From the IMG/VR virus record IMGVR_UViG_3300011113_000725, positions 1-29,865 of that record: a stretch of DNA of 29,865 nucleotides; one strand, given 5' to 3'. The notes below the pieces were generated by a model. It did not search any database, was not told the DNA's origin, and was given only the letters and a program-made list of their open reading frames with translations. Positions 14,132-23,458 of this stretch are shown piece by piece. Source of the DNA: a virus. Position numbers and translations under genes: made by a program. Numbering within the stretch: the first letter of the stretch is position 1; each line of letters begins with the position of its first letter.

Positions 14132-14659
14132 ATGGAAAAATCTATTTATGATACCCTTGATAATATAGCTAAAAAGATTATTCGCGAGATGGGCGATAAG
14201 ATAAAAGCCGGATATGGAGGCCGACCTTCAATAGCTTCTGGTAGATTACTTAATAGTTTAGATTATCAAATCTTATTATCGGAAAGCGGAGAGTGGAGTT
14301 TAACTTTTGAGTATATTGACTATGGTAGATTTGTAGATAAGGGTAGGAACCCGGGTCGTTTTCCACCAAAAGCCGCTATACAAAACTGGATGCGACTTAA
14401 AGGTATAAATGAAGATAAACTTTGGCCTATTATGGTAAAGATTAAAAAAGGTGGATTTTATAGTAAGAAGCTCGGTAGTTCAACTTCAGGTAATCAGTCC
14501 ATATCAATATACGCAAGACCTAAAGGTATTAATTTTACTGACCCGTTTACAAAGAATATAGATTTACAAAAATTACAAGAAAGTATAGCTCTTACTTATG
14601 GAGAATACTTAATTAAATCTGTAAAAGAACCAAATAGTAAAAATAATATATTTAAATAA
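14132..14659 (+). CDS. HK97 gp10-like neck (tail completion) protein
   Basis: A 175-residue protein. Residues about 36-100 show ASGRLLNSLDYQILL, then FEYIDYGRFVDKGRNPGRFPPKAAIQNWM, the conserved core of the gp10-like head-tail joining family (strand, Y..YVD.GR, then helix). These proteins help join the finished tail to the head. It lies between the terminator-like gene and the large tail proteins, the expected place. Confidence 0.72.
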   Translation: MEKSIYDTLDNIAKKIIREMGDKIKAGYGGRPSIASGRLLNSLDYQILLSESGEWSLTFEYIDYGRFVDKGRNPGRFPPKAAIQNWMRLKGINEDKLWPIMVKIKKGGFYSKKLGSSTSGNQSISIYARPKGINFTDPFTKNIDLQKLQESIALTYGEYLIKSVKEPNSKNNIFK

Positions 14660-14660
14660 T

Positions 14661-16685
14661 ATGATAACTATATTAAACAGACCTTATGACGGAATACTAC
14701 CAAAAGTAAATCCAGTATATAATGGTTTAGGATTTGTAGTAGACAGCAACTATAAACTAAATACAAACTTTAAGTATATCGCCGAGATTTTTGTAAGTGG
14801 AACTAAAATCGGAGAACTTAAACATAATCCAAATATATCAAATAACTTTTATGGTTTATTTGACCCGGGTAGAATAATAGAAAATAGTTTATCTTCCGAC
14901 CCGAACCCCTATGTTTTACAAACCGCCGGTTCCACTCCAGCCTTAAAATCTTTAGTTCCTTATTATTTGAGATTTGGAGAAGAGTTCAGTAGGGTAAATA
15001 ACTTTACGGCTTTACAAAATAGCGGAGGATTTGTAAGAATAACTACCTCATATCCTCATAACCTCGTATCAGGCGATAGGGTTTTAGTTCAAGCTACTTC
15101 ACAAAATACCTATAATACTTGGAGTAAAATTAGTTATGTATCAGCTACTCAATTTGTTTTAGTTGATATACCTTATACCGCTTCAGCTGATATATCAGCA
15201 GCCTATTATATATCAGGAGAAGAGATTACTTTATGGACTTCCTATGTAGGCTCAAACGGTTCAAACTATTTAGCTATTCGTGTAAAAGCTAATACAAGTT
15301 TTAATTTAGGAGATAAAATTATCGTTCGTCAAGACCGAAAAGATACAAGTGGAAATCCTGTAGCGGTAGTAAATAGCGGATATGAAAACGCCGAGTTTTT
15401 AATAACTCAAAAATTACCAGCCGTCGGTTTTACTACTTTAAGGACAAATATACCTTATGGTAATGCTATATCTTCAACTATAAGGGGTTCAGTTATATCA
15501 CGAGATAATTTTGTTTATCTTAATAGTTTTTCTACTCAAAACGATTTATCTTATACATATAACGGTTCGGTAGAGTGGAACGATTTTCTTACTTATTCTG
15601 TAGCTCCTTATATTTTTGGTTCTACAAGTTCATATGGTAAGTTCTTAAACGGAAATCCTAATCGCGAAGTAGATATAACTACTGACGACTGGTATACCCT
15701 TCAATACTTCGGCTCAAACCAAATAAACTCATATATACCAAATACTACCCTTAATCGTAGAATAAGAATAGAGACCTTATCTACTCCACTTAATTTAGGA
15801 ACTTTTACGGCTTCTTCAATAGCCTCCGACAGCTCGGTATCGGCTACAAGAACCGCCTTTATTATATCAGGTAATATAACAAGTTTATTTACGGTAGGTT
15901 CCGAAGTCGTTTTTACAACGCCTACTTCTTACAATACGACTATACTAAAATCTACATATTCAGCTCCAAATACTACACTTGTAGTAGATATAAATTACGC
16001 TACCGCCTTATCAGGCGGCGGACCATATATTTTACAAAATATAGTTCAAGTTCGTAGATACGATTTATCATTTACTCAAAATGAAGGTATAGTTCCAGCT
16101 GGGCCTAAAAACCTTAATAATTTATCAGGGGAGATAGCTGGTGGAACTTGTTATCAATATAAAATTATTCCTATAAGATATGAGGGTGGTAATCCACTTG
16201 TTTATACTACATGGGGCGAGACATGGACTTTTAATATAAAATCTCGTTGTAAACCCGGTAAATGGATTTATTGGTTAAACCGACAAGGAGCTTATGACTT
16301 ATTTTACTTTGACGGTAGATTTGATACTACAAGGAATATAGAAAAACAAAACTTTACTCGTAGCCTAAAATCTTATCAGTCAGGAGTAGGATATAAATTT
16401 AAAAATGGAGACCGCGGTTTATCTACCTATAATACTACTTCACGAGAGAGCGGAACTTTAAGAAGTCGTTATTTAAGTCAGTCGGAAATAGATTGGTTAT
16501 GGAGTATTGTAGAAAGTCCAGAAGTTTATATTTTAGATGGTAATTACAAAATACCTATTACCGTAAATGACGGCGAATACTCGGTTCCTGATAAACGATT
16601 TGTAGGCGAACAAGGTAATTTATATTATCTTACGCTGGAATATGTTTTATCAAATGAACGAGTAATACAACGAGGAGCTATATGA
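14661..16685 (+). CDS. Large tail structural protein, 674 aa
   Basis: A 674-residue protein rich in Ser, Thr, Asn, Tyr and beta-type sequence. The N-terminus (LNRPYDGILPKVNPVYNG) and a YPHNLVSGDRVLVQATS segment (about residues 131-147) are familiar from tail proteins of uncultured Bacteroidota phages. The C-terminal part, LSQSEIDWLWSIVESPEVY followed by PITVNDGEYSVPDKRF, looks like a conserved domain. Position before the 997-aa protein suggests a distal-tail or baseplate-type component. No enzyme motif seen. The stop overlaps the next start (ATGA). Confidence 0.62.
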   Translation: MITILNRPYDGILPKVNPVYNGLGFVVDSNYKLNTNFKYIAEIFVSGTKIGELKHNPNISNNFYGLFDPGRIIENSLSSDPNPYVLQTAGSTPALKSLVPYYLRFGEEFSRVNNFTALQNSGGFVRITTSYPHNLVSGDRVLVQATSQNTYNTWSKISYVSATQFVLVDIPYTASADISAAYYISGEEITLWTSYVGSNGSNYLAIRVKANTSFNLGDKIIVRQDRKDTSGNPVAVVNSGYENAEFLITQKLPAVGFTTLRTNIPYGNAISSTIRGSVISRDNFVYLNSFSTQNDLSYTYNGSVEWNDFLTYSVAPYIFGSTSSYGKFLNGNPNREVDITTDDWYTLQYFGSNQINSYIPNTTLNRRIRIETLSTPLNLGTFTASSIASDSSVSATRTAFIISGNITSLFTVGSEVVFTTPTSYNTTILKSTYSAPNTTLVVDINYATALSGGGPYILQNIVQVRRYDLSFTQNEGIVPAGPKNLNNLSGEIAGGTCYQYKIIPIRYEGGNPLVYTTWGETWTFNIKSRCKPGKWIYWLNRQGAYDLFYFDGRFDTTRNIEKQNFTRSLKSYQSGVGYKFKNGDRGLSTYNTTSRESGTLRSRYLSQSEIDWLWSIVESPEVYILDGNYKIPITVNDGEYSVPDKRFVGEQGNLYYLTLEYVLSNERVIQRGAI

Positions 16686-19675
16686 ACTTTATAGAACTAA
16701 ATATATCAAATACTGACGGTAGTTTAATAGGTCGTTTAGATTTAGGAGAAGCTGAACTTAATATAGTTTATCAGCTCGCCGACGTCAAAGACCCTACTAA
16801 AAAGTCAGGAGATTTTACTTATCCGTTTTCTATACCCGGAACTAAAAATAATAATATAATCTTTTCTTCTATTTTTGAAGAAGGGTTCAGTCAGTTCAGG
16901 TATAATCCTAATAAGAAGCTTGACGCTCAAATTATCTTAAATGGTAATGAACTATTTGTAGGCGACCTTCAACTAAACTCTATTAATAAAACTGACGATA
17001 AAATTATTGGTTATGAGATTACGATATATGGAAAAATACCTTCGTTTATTGAAGATTTAAGTAATCTTAAAATAAATGAACTGGTAGATTTATCCGACTA
17101 TAACCACCCTTATACTCGTCAAAATGTAGTAAATAGCTGGAATACTTCTATTATACAATATGGAGCTCCTAAAACTTTTAGTTTAGGCGAAGGTTATGTT
17201 TATCCTATGGAGTGGAGGGGTCAAAATTATCCCCTATATTGGAAAGTAGAAGATTTTAAACCAGCTATTTATGTAAAAACTATATTTGATAGAATACTAC
17301 AAAATAAAGGTTGGTCTTATCAATCAAACTTCTTAAATAGCGACTATTTTAAGAAGCTTATTATTCCGTATAACGGCGACGATACTATTGAACTTACTGA
17401 TACTGAAGTAAGGAACTATGAAGCTTGGGCTAAATATAACGCTCCTCCGAATAGACCTCTACTCGCTTCTTATGGTTCAGCTACAGGACAAAACTTTACT
17501 GATATAGCAATAGTTTTTCCTGACGATACGAATAGTCCGGCTTTTGACGATGGAGGTAATTACAACCCTTCTACCGGAGTTATGACGATACCTAAAAATG
17601 GTAAATGGACTTTATCAGCTACTATACGACTTACTTGTGAGTTCACGGGTGCGAGTATACCTCCGGGAACTACTTATTCTCAAATTAAATTACGAGGCGG
17701 ACTTCCTGAAGGAACCTTAAAATTAAAAAATCTTACTACCGGACAAGTAGTAGCTCAAACGGCTTTTAGTTTTACTTCTCAAGATTTTTTAGGTCAGGCT
17801 GCGAATACTCCTGTAATAAGCGATATACAAACTCCAAATGTAAGTTTTACCGGTTATTTAGCCGCCGGAACAAAGTTCGGAGTTTTCTTCCAATATAGAA
17901 CTACCGGTTCAAATTATACTTACAAAACTGACGTGAATATAGGAGCTGGAGTATATCAAAATAAAAATACAAATACGGATATAAGATTACAAGTAGTTCC
18001 ACTTGGAACTTCATATAATCCTTTTGACGCTCCAAGATTTATTCTTACCCTTGTAGACAGAACCTTAGCTCTTGGAGATACGATGAACTTAAACTCGTTT
18101 ATACCTGATATGAAGGCTGACGAGTTTATTAATGAGATAACCAGATTATTTAATCTTTATTGGAAAAAATCGGCTGATAAAACTTTTATTATAGAACCTC
18201 GTAATGACTTCTATGGAACTTTACCTATTGTAGATTGGACTTACAAAGTAAATAATTTAGAACCTATTAAAATAGAACCACTTTACGATTTAGTAGCTAA
18301 AAACTGGAAGTTTACTTATACTGAAGATGGAGATTACTATAATGAAGATTATGTAAATAATTTTAATGAGATTTATGGAACTAAAGAAATCGTTGTAGAT
18401 AATGACTTTGTAAATGAAAATGAAGAACTACAAAGTAAGTTTTCTCCTACCCCTTCAGTAAAATACTTAAATACTGATAGGGTTTTACCTACTTATGTAG
18501 AAGATAATGCTGGAACTTTACAAAGTTTTAAACCAAAATTAAGAATACTATTCTATGGAGGTTTTATACAAACCGTAAATCCTTGGAACTTTATAGACCC
18601 TTATACGAATATAGTTATTCTACCAAACTTTACAAAGTATCCTTACGCAGGTCATTTTGATAACCCGACGCTTCCTTCTTACGACTTAAACTTTGGAACA
18701 ACAAAAAAGTATTACTTCAACTGGAATAATATACCAAATAGTAATTTGTTTAATCTTTTTTGGAGGAACTATGTAGAAGAGATTACCGATAAAAACTCTC
18801 ACCTACTTACTTTAAGATTATTCTTAAACGACTATGATATAATAAACTTTGATTTAAGAAGCGTTATACAAATAAACGAAGTTTATTATAGGGTAAATAA
18901 ACTTCAACATAATCCACTTACGAGCGAGTGCGAAGTAGAACTATTCAAGGTAAAAGATTATATGGTTCCTTATACTTCATATATGACGCCTCAAGTCATA
19001 AGTGGTTCAGTATCAAACCTTAACTCGCCTCAAATTATCGTTGTAGGAGGTAATTTACCAACAAATACTACTCGTTCAGCTCAAACTCAATTTGGTAGTC
19101 CAACGCCTCAAATAACTACAAGACCTTTTGTAAGTACGGGTTCAGCTTTAAGAAGCGCTACTTTTGTTCCTATTACTGAAGCTACTGATATAGTTTGGAC
19201 TTCGGCTGACGGAAGCCGTAATCAAAATCCACTTGTATTCGGAGGTATGAGTTTTGGAGAACAGCCGCCGATAAGAAGATTTTACGAACAACAAAATAAC
19301 GACTTAAATAGGAACTTATTTTCTCCTCAAGCGGCTCAAAAGGTTCTTGGTAGAGATAATATAATAGACCCGTCGGCTTATGGTATAGATATAGTAGGTA
19401 ATGGTAATAGCGTAGCTTCAGGAACCGAAAACATAATAATAAATGGTAATAGGAATATAATAGCCGCTGGTTTATCAAACATAACCGTTATAGGCGACGA
19501 TCAGATTATTACAAAGTCAAACTTTTCTTATATAAGGGGCGTAGCTCTTGAAGCCGGTTCAGTCGGTAAAAAAGTAGATATACTAAAAAGTCCAACAAAT
19601 AAGGTAGGTTTTGATATAAAGGTAGTCGCCGGCGGTAAGAACTCTGTAATAGCTGATAAAGTTATCAGGGGATAA
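16682..19675 (+). CDS. Large tail-tip protein with beta-roll-like C-terminus, 997 aa
   Basis: A 997-residue protein. The N-terminal region, ELNIVYQLADVKDPTKKSGD then FSIPGTKNNNIIFSSIFEEG, is typical of tail-associated proteins in Bacteroidota phages. A middle block (about 480-770) with FNLYWKKSADKTFIIEPRND and DLRSVIQINEVYYRVNKLQ resembles a tail-hub-like region. The last 100 residues (about 900-990) contain GNGNS...GTENIIINGNRNIIAAG...VIGDD, short Gly-Asn repeats like the stacked turns of trimeric adhesin beta-rolls. A role as tail hub or baseplate protein that ends in a trimeric stalk is inferred. The fibre genes follow. Confidence 0.65.
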   Translation: MNFIELNISNTDGSLIGRLDLGEAELNIVYQLADVKDPTKKSGDFTYPFSIPGTKNNNIIFSSIFEEGFSQFRYNPNKKLDAQIILNGNELFVGDLQLNSINKTDDKIIGYEITIYGKIPSFIEDLSNLKINELVDLSDYNHPYTRQNVVNSWNTSIIQYGAPKTFSLGEGYVYPMEWRGQNYPLYWKVEDFKPAIYVKTIFDRILQNKGWSYQSNFLNSDYFKKLIIPYNGDDTIELTDTEVRNYEAWAKYNAPPNRPLLASYGSATGQNFTDIAIVFPDDTNSPAFDDGGNYNPSTGVMTIPKNGKWTLSATIRLTCEFTGASIPPGTTYSQIKLRGGLPEGTLKLKNLTTGQVVAQTAFSFTSQDFLGQAANTPVISDIQTPNVSFTGYLAAGTKFGVFFQYRTTGSNYTYKTDVNIGAGVYQNKNTNTDIRLQVVPLGTSYNPFDAPRFILTLVDRTLALGDTMNLNSFIPDMKADEFINEITRLFNLYWKKSADKTFIIEPRNDFYGTLPIVDWTYKVNNLEPIKIEPLYDLVAKNWKFTYTEDGDYYNEDYVNNFNEIYGTKEIVVDNDFVNENEELQSKFSPTPSVKYLNTDRVLPTYVEDNAGTLQSFKPKLRILFYGGFIQTVNPWNFIDPYTNIVILPNFTKYPYAGHFDNPTLPSYDLNFGTTKKYYFNWNNIPNSNLFNLFWRNYVEEITDKNSHLLTLRLFLNDYDIINFDLRSVIQINEVYYRVNKLQHNPLTSECEVELFKVKDYMVPYTSYMTPQVISGSVSNLNSPQIIVVGGNLPTNTTRSAQTQFGSPTPQITTRPFVSTGSALRSATFVPITEATDIVWTSADGSRNQNPLVFGGMSFGEQPPIRRFYEQQNNDLNRNLFSPQAAQKVLGRDNIIDPSAYGIDIVGNGNSVASGTENIIINGNRNIIAAGLSNITVIGDDQIITKSNFSYIRGVALEAGSVGKKVDILKSPTNKVGFDIKVVAGGKNSVIADKVIRG

Positions 19676-19709
19676 AAAACAAAAAATTAAAAGATTATAT
19701 TTTATTTAT
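19672..19709 (+). promoter_or_regulatory. A-rich leader of late type, second copy
   Basis: Nearly identical to 320-355: A-run, C, A-run, TTAAAA, two variable bases, TATATTTTATT, directly before ATG. A shorter match (ACAAAAAATTAAAA) also precedes the ATG at 21423, at 21396-21409, but part of that one is coding sequence. Confidence 0.45.
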
Positions 19710-21407
19710 ATGAGCGCTACTACTGAAGATTGGAGATTAATAGTAAAGTATTCTACTATATCAGGCGAAACTCCTACAATACCTATTACTGACGACCATA
19801 CTGACGGAACTTGGATACCTACTGATATATACATAGGAGAGTTTTTCTTAAATGTCGCTGACGATTTACTTTATGTAAGAACTGACGGAGGTATTATTCC
19901 AGTAGGGGCTACTTCGGCTACTTTTTCTATTATCAATAATTATATGGAAAAAACCGGAGGAACTTTTTCCGGTAAAGTATACGCTCCGACTTTTTCGTCA
20001 AATACAATAACTACAAATACAATAACGGCTACTGAAGTCCTTGGAGGATATGTCTATGGAACTTTTAGCGGCGACGGCTCAAATATAACCGGTATATCGG
20101 CGGCTTGGAACGGAGGAACCGTAAGTGGTTCAAGTTCATTTACAAATCAAGCTACTTTTACAAATGATACTTATTTAAATGGAACCGTAAAGTCGTCAAA
20201 CTCAACGATTACAATAAATCCAAATGTTGAAGTTTTAGGATATATTACGGCGTCAAACTTTTACGGCGACGGTTCAGGACTTACAAATCTACCTACAGGA
20301 ACTTATAGTGATACCTATACTACAGGAGCTACTTTATCGGGTAATGAGATTATATTTACTCGTAATGACGCTTCTACTTATGAAGTAGACCTTACGCCTA
20401 TTTTAGCTACTTCAGGAGTTTATGACGCTTATTGGTCGTCAGCTGATACTACTTTTACAATAGAACTAAATGACGGAACTTTAATAGAAGCTCCAATAAA
20501 CGATTTAGGCGATATATCAGCTGGAGTATTTACGGCGAACGAGATATACGCGAATAACATATATGGAACCGTTATAGGTACCGTATCATATGGTATAGGT
20601 TCTACTTATTGGTCGGCTACTGATAATACTTATACAATAGAGACCGAGGGTGGAACTCTTTATTCTACCGAGATAATGACTTTTTCTCAAATAGGAACTC
20701 CTCAAATTAATTTTGTAAGGACTACTTCTTCAGCTTCTATACCAACTCCTTCTTCAGGACAAGATACTATTTTCAATATAGACGGAACTTTTTACATAAA
20801 AAATGACGCCGGTAAAGTTATTGGATTTACAAGTTCAGGAGCCCCGGGGACCTCAGGAACAAGTGGAACTTCTGGAGCTTCTGGAACAAATGGAACTTCA
20901 GGTAGTTCAGGTAGCTCAGGAACTTCTGGAACAAATGGACTTGAAGGTTCTTCTGGAACTTCGGGTAGTTCGGGTATAAACGGAACTTCGGGTAGTTCTG
21001 GTATAAACGGAACTTCAGGTAGTTCAGGAACTACTCCTACAGGAGCTACGGCTGGTTCTTTTGGTATTACTATTGACGGCGCTGGTTCAGTTATTAAAAC
21101 TGGATTAAAAGGTTATGTAGAAGTTCCTTATTCAGGAACCATAACCGGTTGGACTTTAATAGCCGACCAAGTAGGTTCTATTGTTATTGACGTTTGGAAA
21201 GATACTTATGGTAATTATCCTCCTACGGTAGCGGATAGTATAGCCGGAACTGAAAAACCGACTTTGAGTTCGGCTCAAAAAAACCAAGATTTAAGTTTAT
21301 CTACTTGGACCAGTTCAGTAGCCTTAGGAGATATAATAGCCTTTAATGTAGACAGCGCTTCTACTATTACAAAGGCTAACTTATCAATAAGGATTACAAA
21401 AAATTAA
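19710..21407 (+). CDS. Tail fibre with collagen-like repeats, receptor-binding candidate
   Basis: A 565-residue fibre protein. The N-terminal third is a virion-attachment type region (YSTISGETPTIPITDDHTDG). Two FSGDGSNITGI / FYGDGSGLTNLP motifs follow, common in phage fibre shafts. Residues about 376-442 are Gly-X-Y triplets (GTSGTSGASGTNGTSG...), a collagen-like triple-helix segment. The last about 115 residues (GLKGYVEVPYSGTITGWTLIADQVGS...) match a C-terminal domain that recurs on fibres of uncultured aquatic phages and probably forms the head that contacts the host surface. The triplet DNA is internally repeated and may vary in length between relatives. Confidence 0.8.
   Translation: MSATTEDWRLIVKYSTISGETPTIPITDDHTDGTWIPTDIYIGEFFLNVADDLLYVRTDGGIIPVGATSATFSIINNYMEKTGGTFSGKVYAPTFSSNTITTNTITATEVLGGYVYGTFSGDGSNITGISAAWNGGTVSGSSSFTNQATFTNDTYLNGTVKSSNSTITINPNVEVLGYITASNFYGDGSGLTNLPTGTYSDTYTTGATLSGNEIIFTRNDASTYEVDLTPILATSGVYDAYWSSADTTFTIELNDGTLIEAPINDLGDISAGVFTANEIYANNIYGTVIGTVSYGIGSTYWSATDNTYTIETEGGTLYSTEIMTFSQIGTPQINFVRTTSSASIPTPSSGQDTIFNIDGTFYIKNDAGKVIGFTSSGAPGTSGTSGTSGASGTNGTSGSSGSSGTSGTNGLEGSSGTSGSSGINGTSGSSGINGTSGSSGTTPTGATAGSFGITIDGAGSVIKTGLKGYVEVPYSGTITGWTLIADQVGSIVIDVWKDTYGNYPPTVADSIAGTEKPTLSSAQKNQDLSLSTWTSSVALGDIIAFNVDSASTITKANLSIRITKN
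20838..21035 (+). repeat. Tandem repeats coding for the collagen-like segment
   Basis: Degenerate 9-base units coding Gly-X-Y. The clearest copies are two 27-base units at 20955-20981 and 20982-21008, differing at one base, and a partial third at 21009-21029. Slippage or recombination could change the length of the fibre shaft. Confidence 0.8.
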
Positions 21408-21422
21408 AATATATAAAAATAT

Positions 21423-22841
21423 ATGGCTTTAAGGACTATATCAGCCGCCGGTGGAAACTTCAATGCTACGGCTTCATGGGTAGAAGGAATAGTTCCGACT
21501 TCAGCAGATCATGTAGTAGGAAATACGGCTTCAGGTAATCTTACTATAAATGGTAATTATCAAATACAATACATGGATTTATCAGCCTATACGGCTACTT
21601 TAATCTTTTCAGCAGCTACTATTGGAGCCGCTCAATTAACTCTCGGTTTAGCGGGGTCTACTACTAATTTTGGAGCTTCTATGAGTTTTTCTTATACCGT
21701 AGCTTCTTTATTTGGTTATCTTAATATAAATGTAAACCATACTTTAATACAAAATACTACAAGTAGAATACCGTGTTTAAACCATACGGGAACTAATACA
21801 ATAACTTTATCAACAAATCTATTGGTAAATACTATATTGAGTTCCAGCGCAACGAATAGTCCGACTTACAATAATAATACTATTTTTGTAAATGAATACT
21901 TTTTAAAAGCGAGTTTTCTTACAGGTTTACTTGGAACCTCAAACATAACTTTTGATGGACCAGTTATTTTCACGGGTAGTCCAAGGGGTTTAAATTACGC
22001 TGGAACTGGATTTTGGAAAATAGATACAAATAATACACTTTTTTTCCAGCCTTCAAGAACAAACCTTAATACTTATACAACGAACAGCGTAAATTATCTA
22101 TATACAAGTACGAACTTCCAACTTTTACAAGGGACTATAAGTATGACGGCGTCAAATTATCCATTTTTGACGGTTAATGATCAGTTGAACACAAATACAA
22201 TAAGAATAGACACTCAACAAGATTTTAATTTATTTATTCAAGCAAACGATAATATATTACAAAACTTTACTACTTTATCGGTAAATAATATAAAGACTTT
22301 AGTGATAAATAATGTAGATTATAATGGTTCTATATCAAGTCCAACAGCTTCAAGCTTTGTAAGAATACAAACTACAAAAGATATAAACATACAAAATATA
22401 CAATTCTACAACGCTTTAGCGTCGCTAAGTTCGGCTGGTATGAATAGTTTAGGAACTCCGACCGAGCTACGACTTGGTGGAACTTATAGCTATAATATAG
22501 GTAATATAATCTCAATAGGCTCAAATGGTAAAATCTTAAATCAAGACGGAGCTTATTTATCCGGGGCAAACTCGGCTACTCCTACTTTAGTTCCATTTGG
22601 ACCTACATGGGTTCAATATAACATAATAAGAAGTATGACGGCTTCAACTCAAGCTAAATTAAATCTTACTTCAGGTACAGCTTCAGTTATCATGTGGACT
22701 AATTTTAAAGATATAAACGCTTCAGGAGGTAATACTATAAAAACTTTTGAGGCTATACAAATAGATAATAGTAATAACGTAGAAAATATAACTTCTTCGG
22801 TAGTTGGAGGAGGCGAAACTTCATATACTTTTGTAAATTAA
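21423..22841 (+). CDS. Beta-rich tail adhesin, 472 aa
   Basis: A 472-residue protein with Ser/Thr/Asn-rich, regularly spaced strands that suggest a beta-helix. The N-terminal segment ASWVEGIVPTSADHVV (residues about 17-32) resembles a recurrent start of phage and secreted adhesins (W.eg.vPt..D.v), followed by turns such as GNLTINGNYQIQYMDLSAYTATL. No enzyme site seen. It lies between the collagen-like fibre and the jelly-roll protein, so a side fibre or receptor-binding role is likely. Confidence 0.62.
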   Translation: MALRTISAAGGNFNATASWVEGIVPTSADHVVGNTASGNLTINGNYQIQYMDLSAYTATLIFSAATIGAAQLTLGLAGSTTNFGASMSFSYTVASLFGYLNINVNHTLIQNTTSRIPCLNHTGTNTITLSTNLLVNTILSSSATNSPTYNNNTIFVNEYFLKASFLTGLLGTSNITFDGPVIFTGSPRGLNYAGTGFWKIDTNNTLFFQPSRTNLNTYTTNSVNYLYTSTNFQLLQGTISMTASNYPFLTVNDQLNTNTIRIDTQQDFNLFIQANDNILQNFTTLSVNNIKTLVINNVDYNGSISSPTASSFVRIQTTKDINIQNIQFYNALASLSSAGMNSLGTPTELRLGGTYSYNIGNIISIGSNGKILNQDGAYLSGANSATPTLVPFGPTWVQYNIIRSMTASTQAKLNLTSGTASVIMWTNFKDINASGGNTIKTFEAIQIDNSNNVENITSSVVGGGETSYTFVN

Positions 22842-22843
22842 TT

Positions 22844-23455
22844 ATGAGTATAAAAATAGCTGACGACGATTACAAATGGATACTTAAATGGAACGCTGAT
22901 ACGAGTTCATTAAACTTATTAAGGTTTGACTATTCTACCTTTTCTCAAACCTCAAATCAGTATATTATGACTTTAGGAACTCAAAGCCTACTTTCATATA
23001 AACCCGGTTATTTATCAGCTTACGATACTACTACTCAATATAATTTATATTCAGGTAATACTTTTTCTTACAATACTACGGTAGAAAGTCGGTATATAAC
23101 AATAGAAAATAATACAAAAATAACCTTTCAAAACCCCGGTTTATATAATATACAATTTTCAGCTCAGTTTGAGAAAACCGACAGCGGCGACGATATAGTA
23201 GAGATTTGGTTTAGTAAAAATGGAACGGCTATTCCTTGGAGTAATAGTTCATTTTCGGTTCATGCGAATAATGGTAGAGCCTTACCTTCTTGGAACTATT
23301 TGGAACGATTTAGCGAAAACGACTATTTAGAAATAGTATGGTATTCTCCTGACGCTGATATGACGGTTCTTCAAGCCGCTACGGCTTCTGGTAGACCAGC
23401 TATTCCGTCAGTTATACTTACGGCGTGGGAACTATACGACCAAAAAAATATATAG
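22844..23455 (+). CDS. C1q/TNF-like jelly-roll tail protein, 203 aa
   Basis: A 203-residue protein. After an N-terminal region of about 70 residues, the pattern ITFQNPGLYNIQFSAQFEK, then IVEIWFSKNGTAIPWS, then NDYLEIVWYSPDADM and RPAIPSVILTAWE fits the ten-strand C1q/TNF-like jelly roll frequent in phage adhesins. It probably forms trimers and binds a surface sugar or protein. It starts two bases after the previous stop and ends three bases before the tape measure gene. Confidence 0.68.
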   Translation: MSIKIADDDYKWILKWNADTSSLNLLRFDYSTFSQTSNQYIMTLGTQSLLSYKPGYLSAYDTTTQYNLYSGNTFSYNTTVESRYITIENNTKITFQNPGLYNIQFSAQFEKTDSGDDIVEIWFSKNGTAIPWSNSSFSVHANNGRALPSWNYLERFSENDYLEIVWYSPDADMTVLQAATASGRPAIPSVILTAWELYDQKNI

Positions 23456-23458
23456 AAC

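Noticed and set aside
20838-21035. CRISPR-like array
   Set aside because: The units are contiguous coding triplets for Gly-X-Y with no unique spacers.
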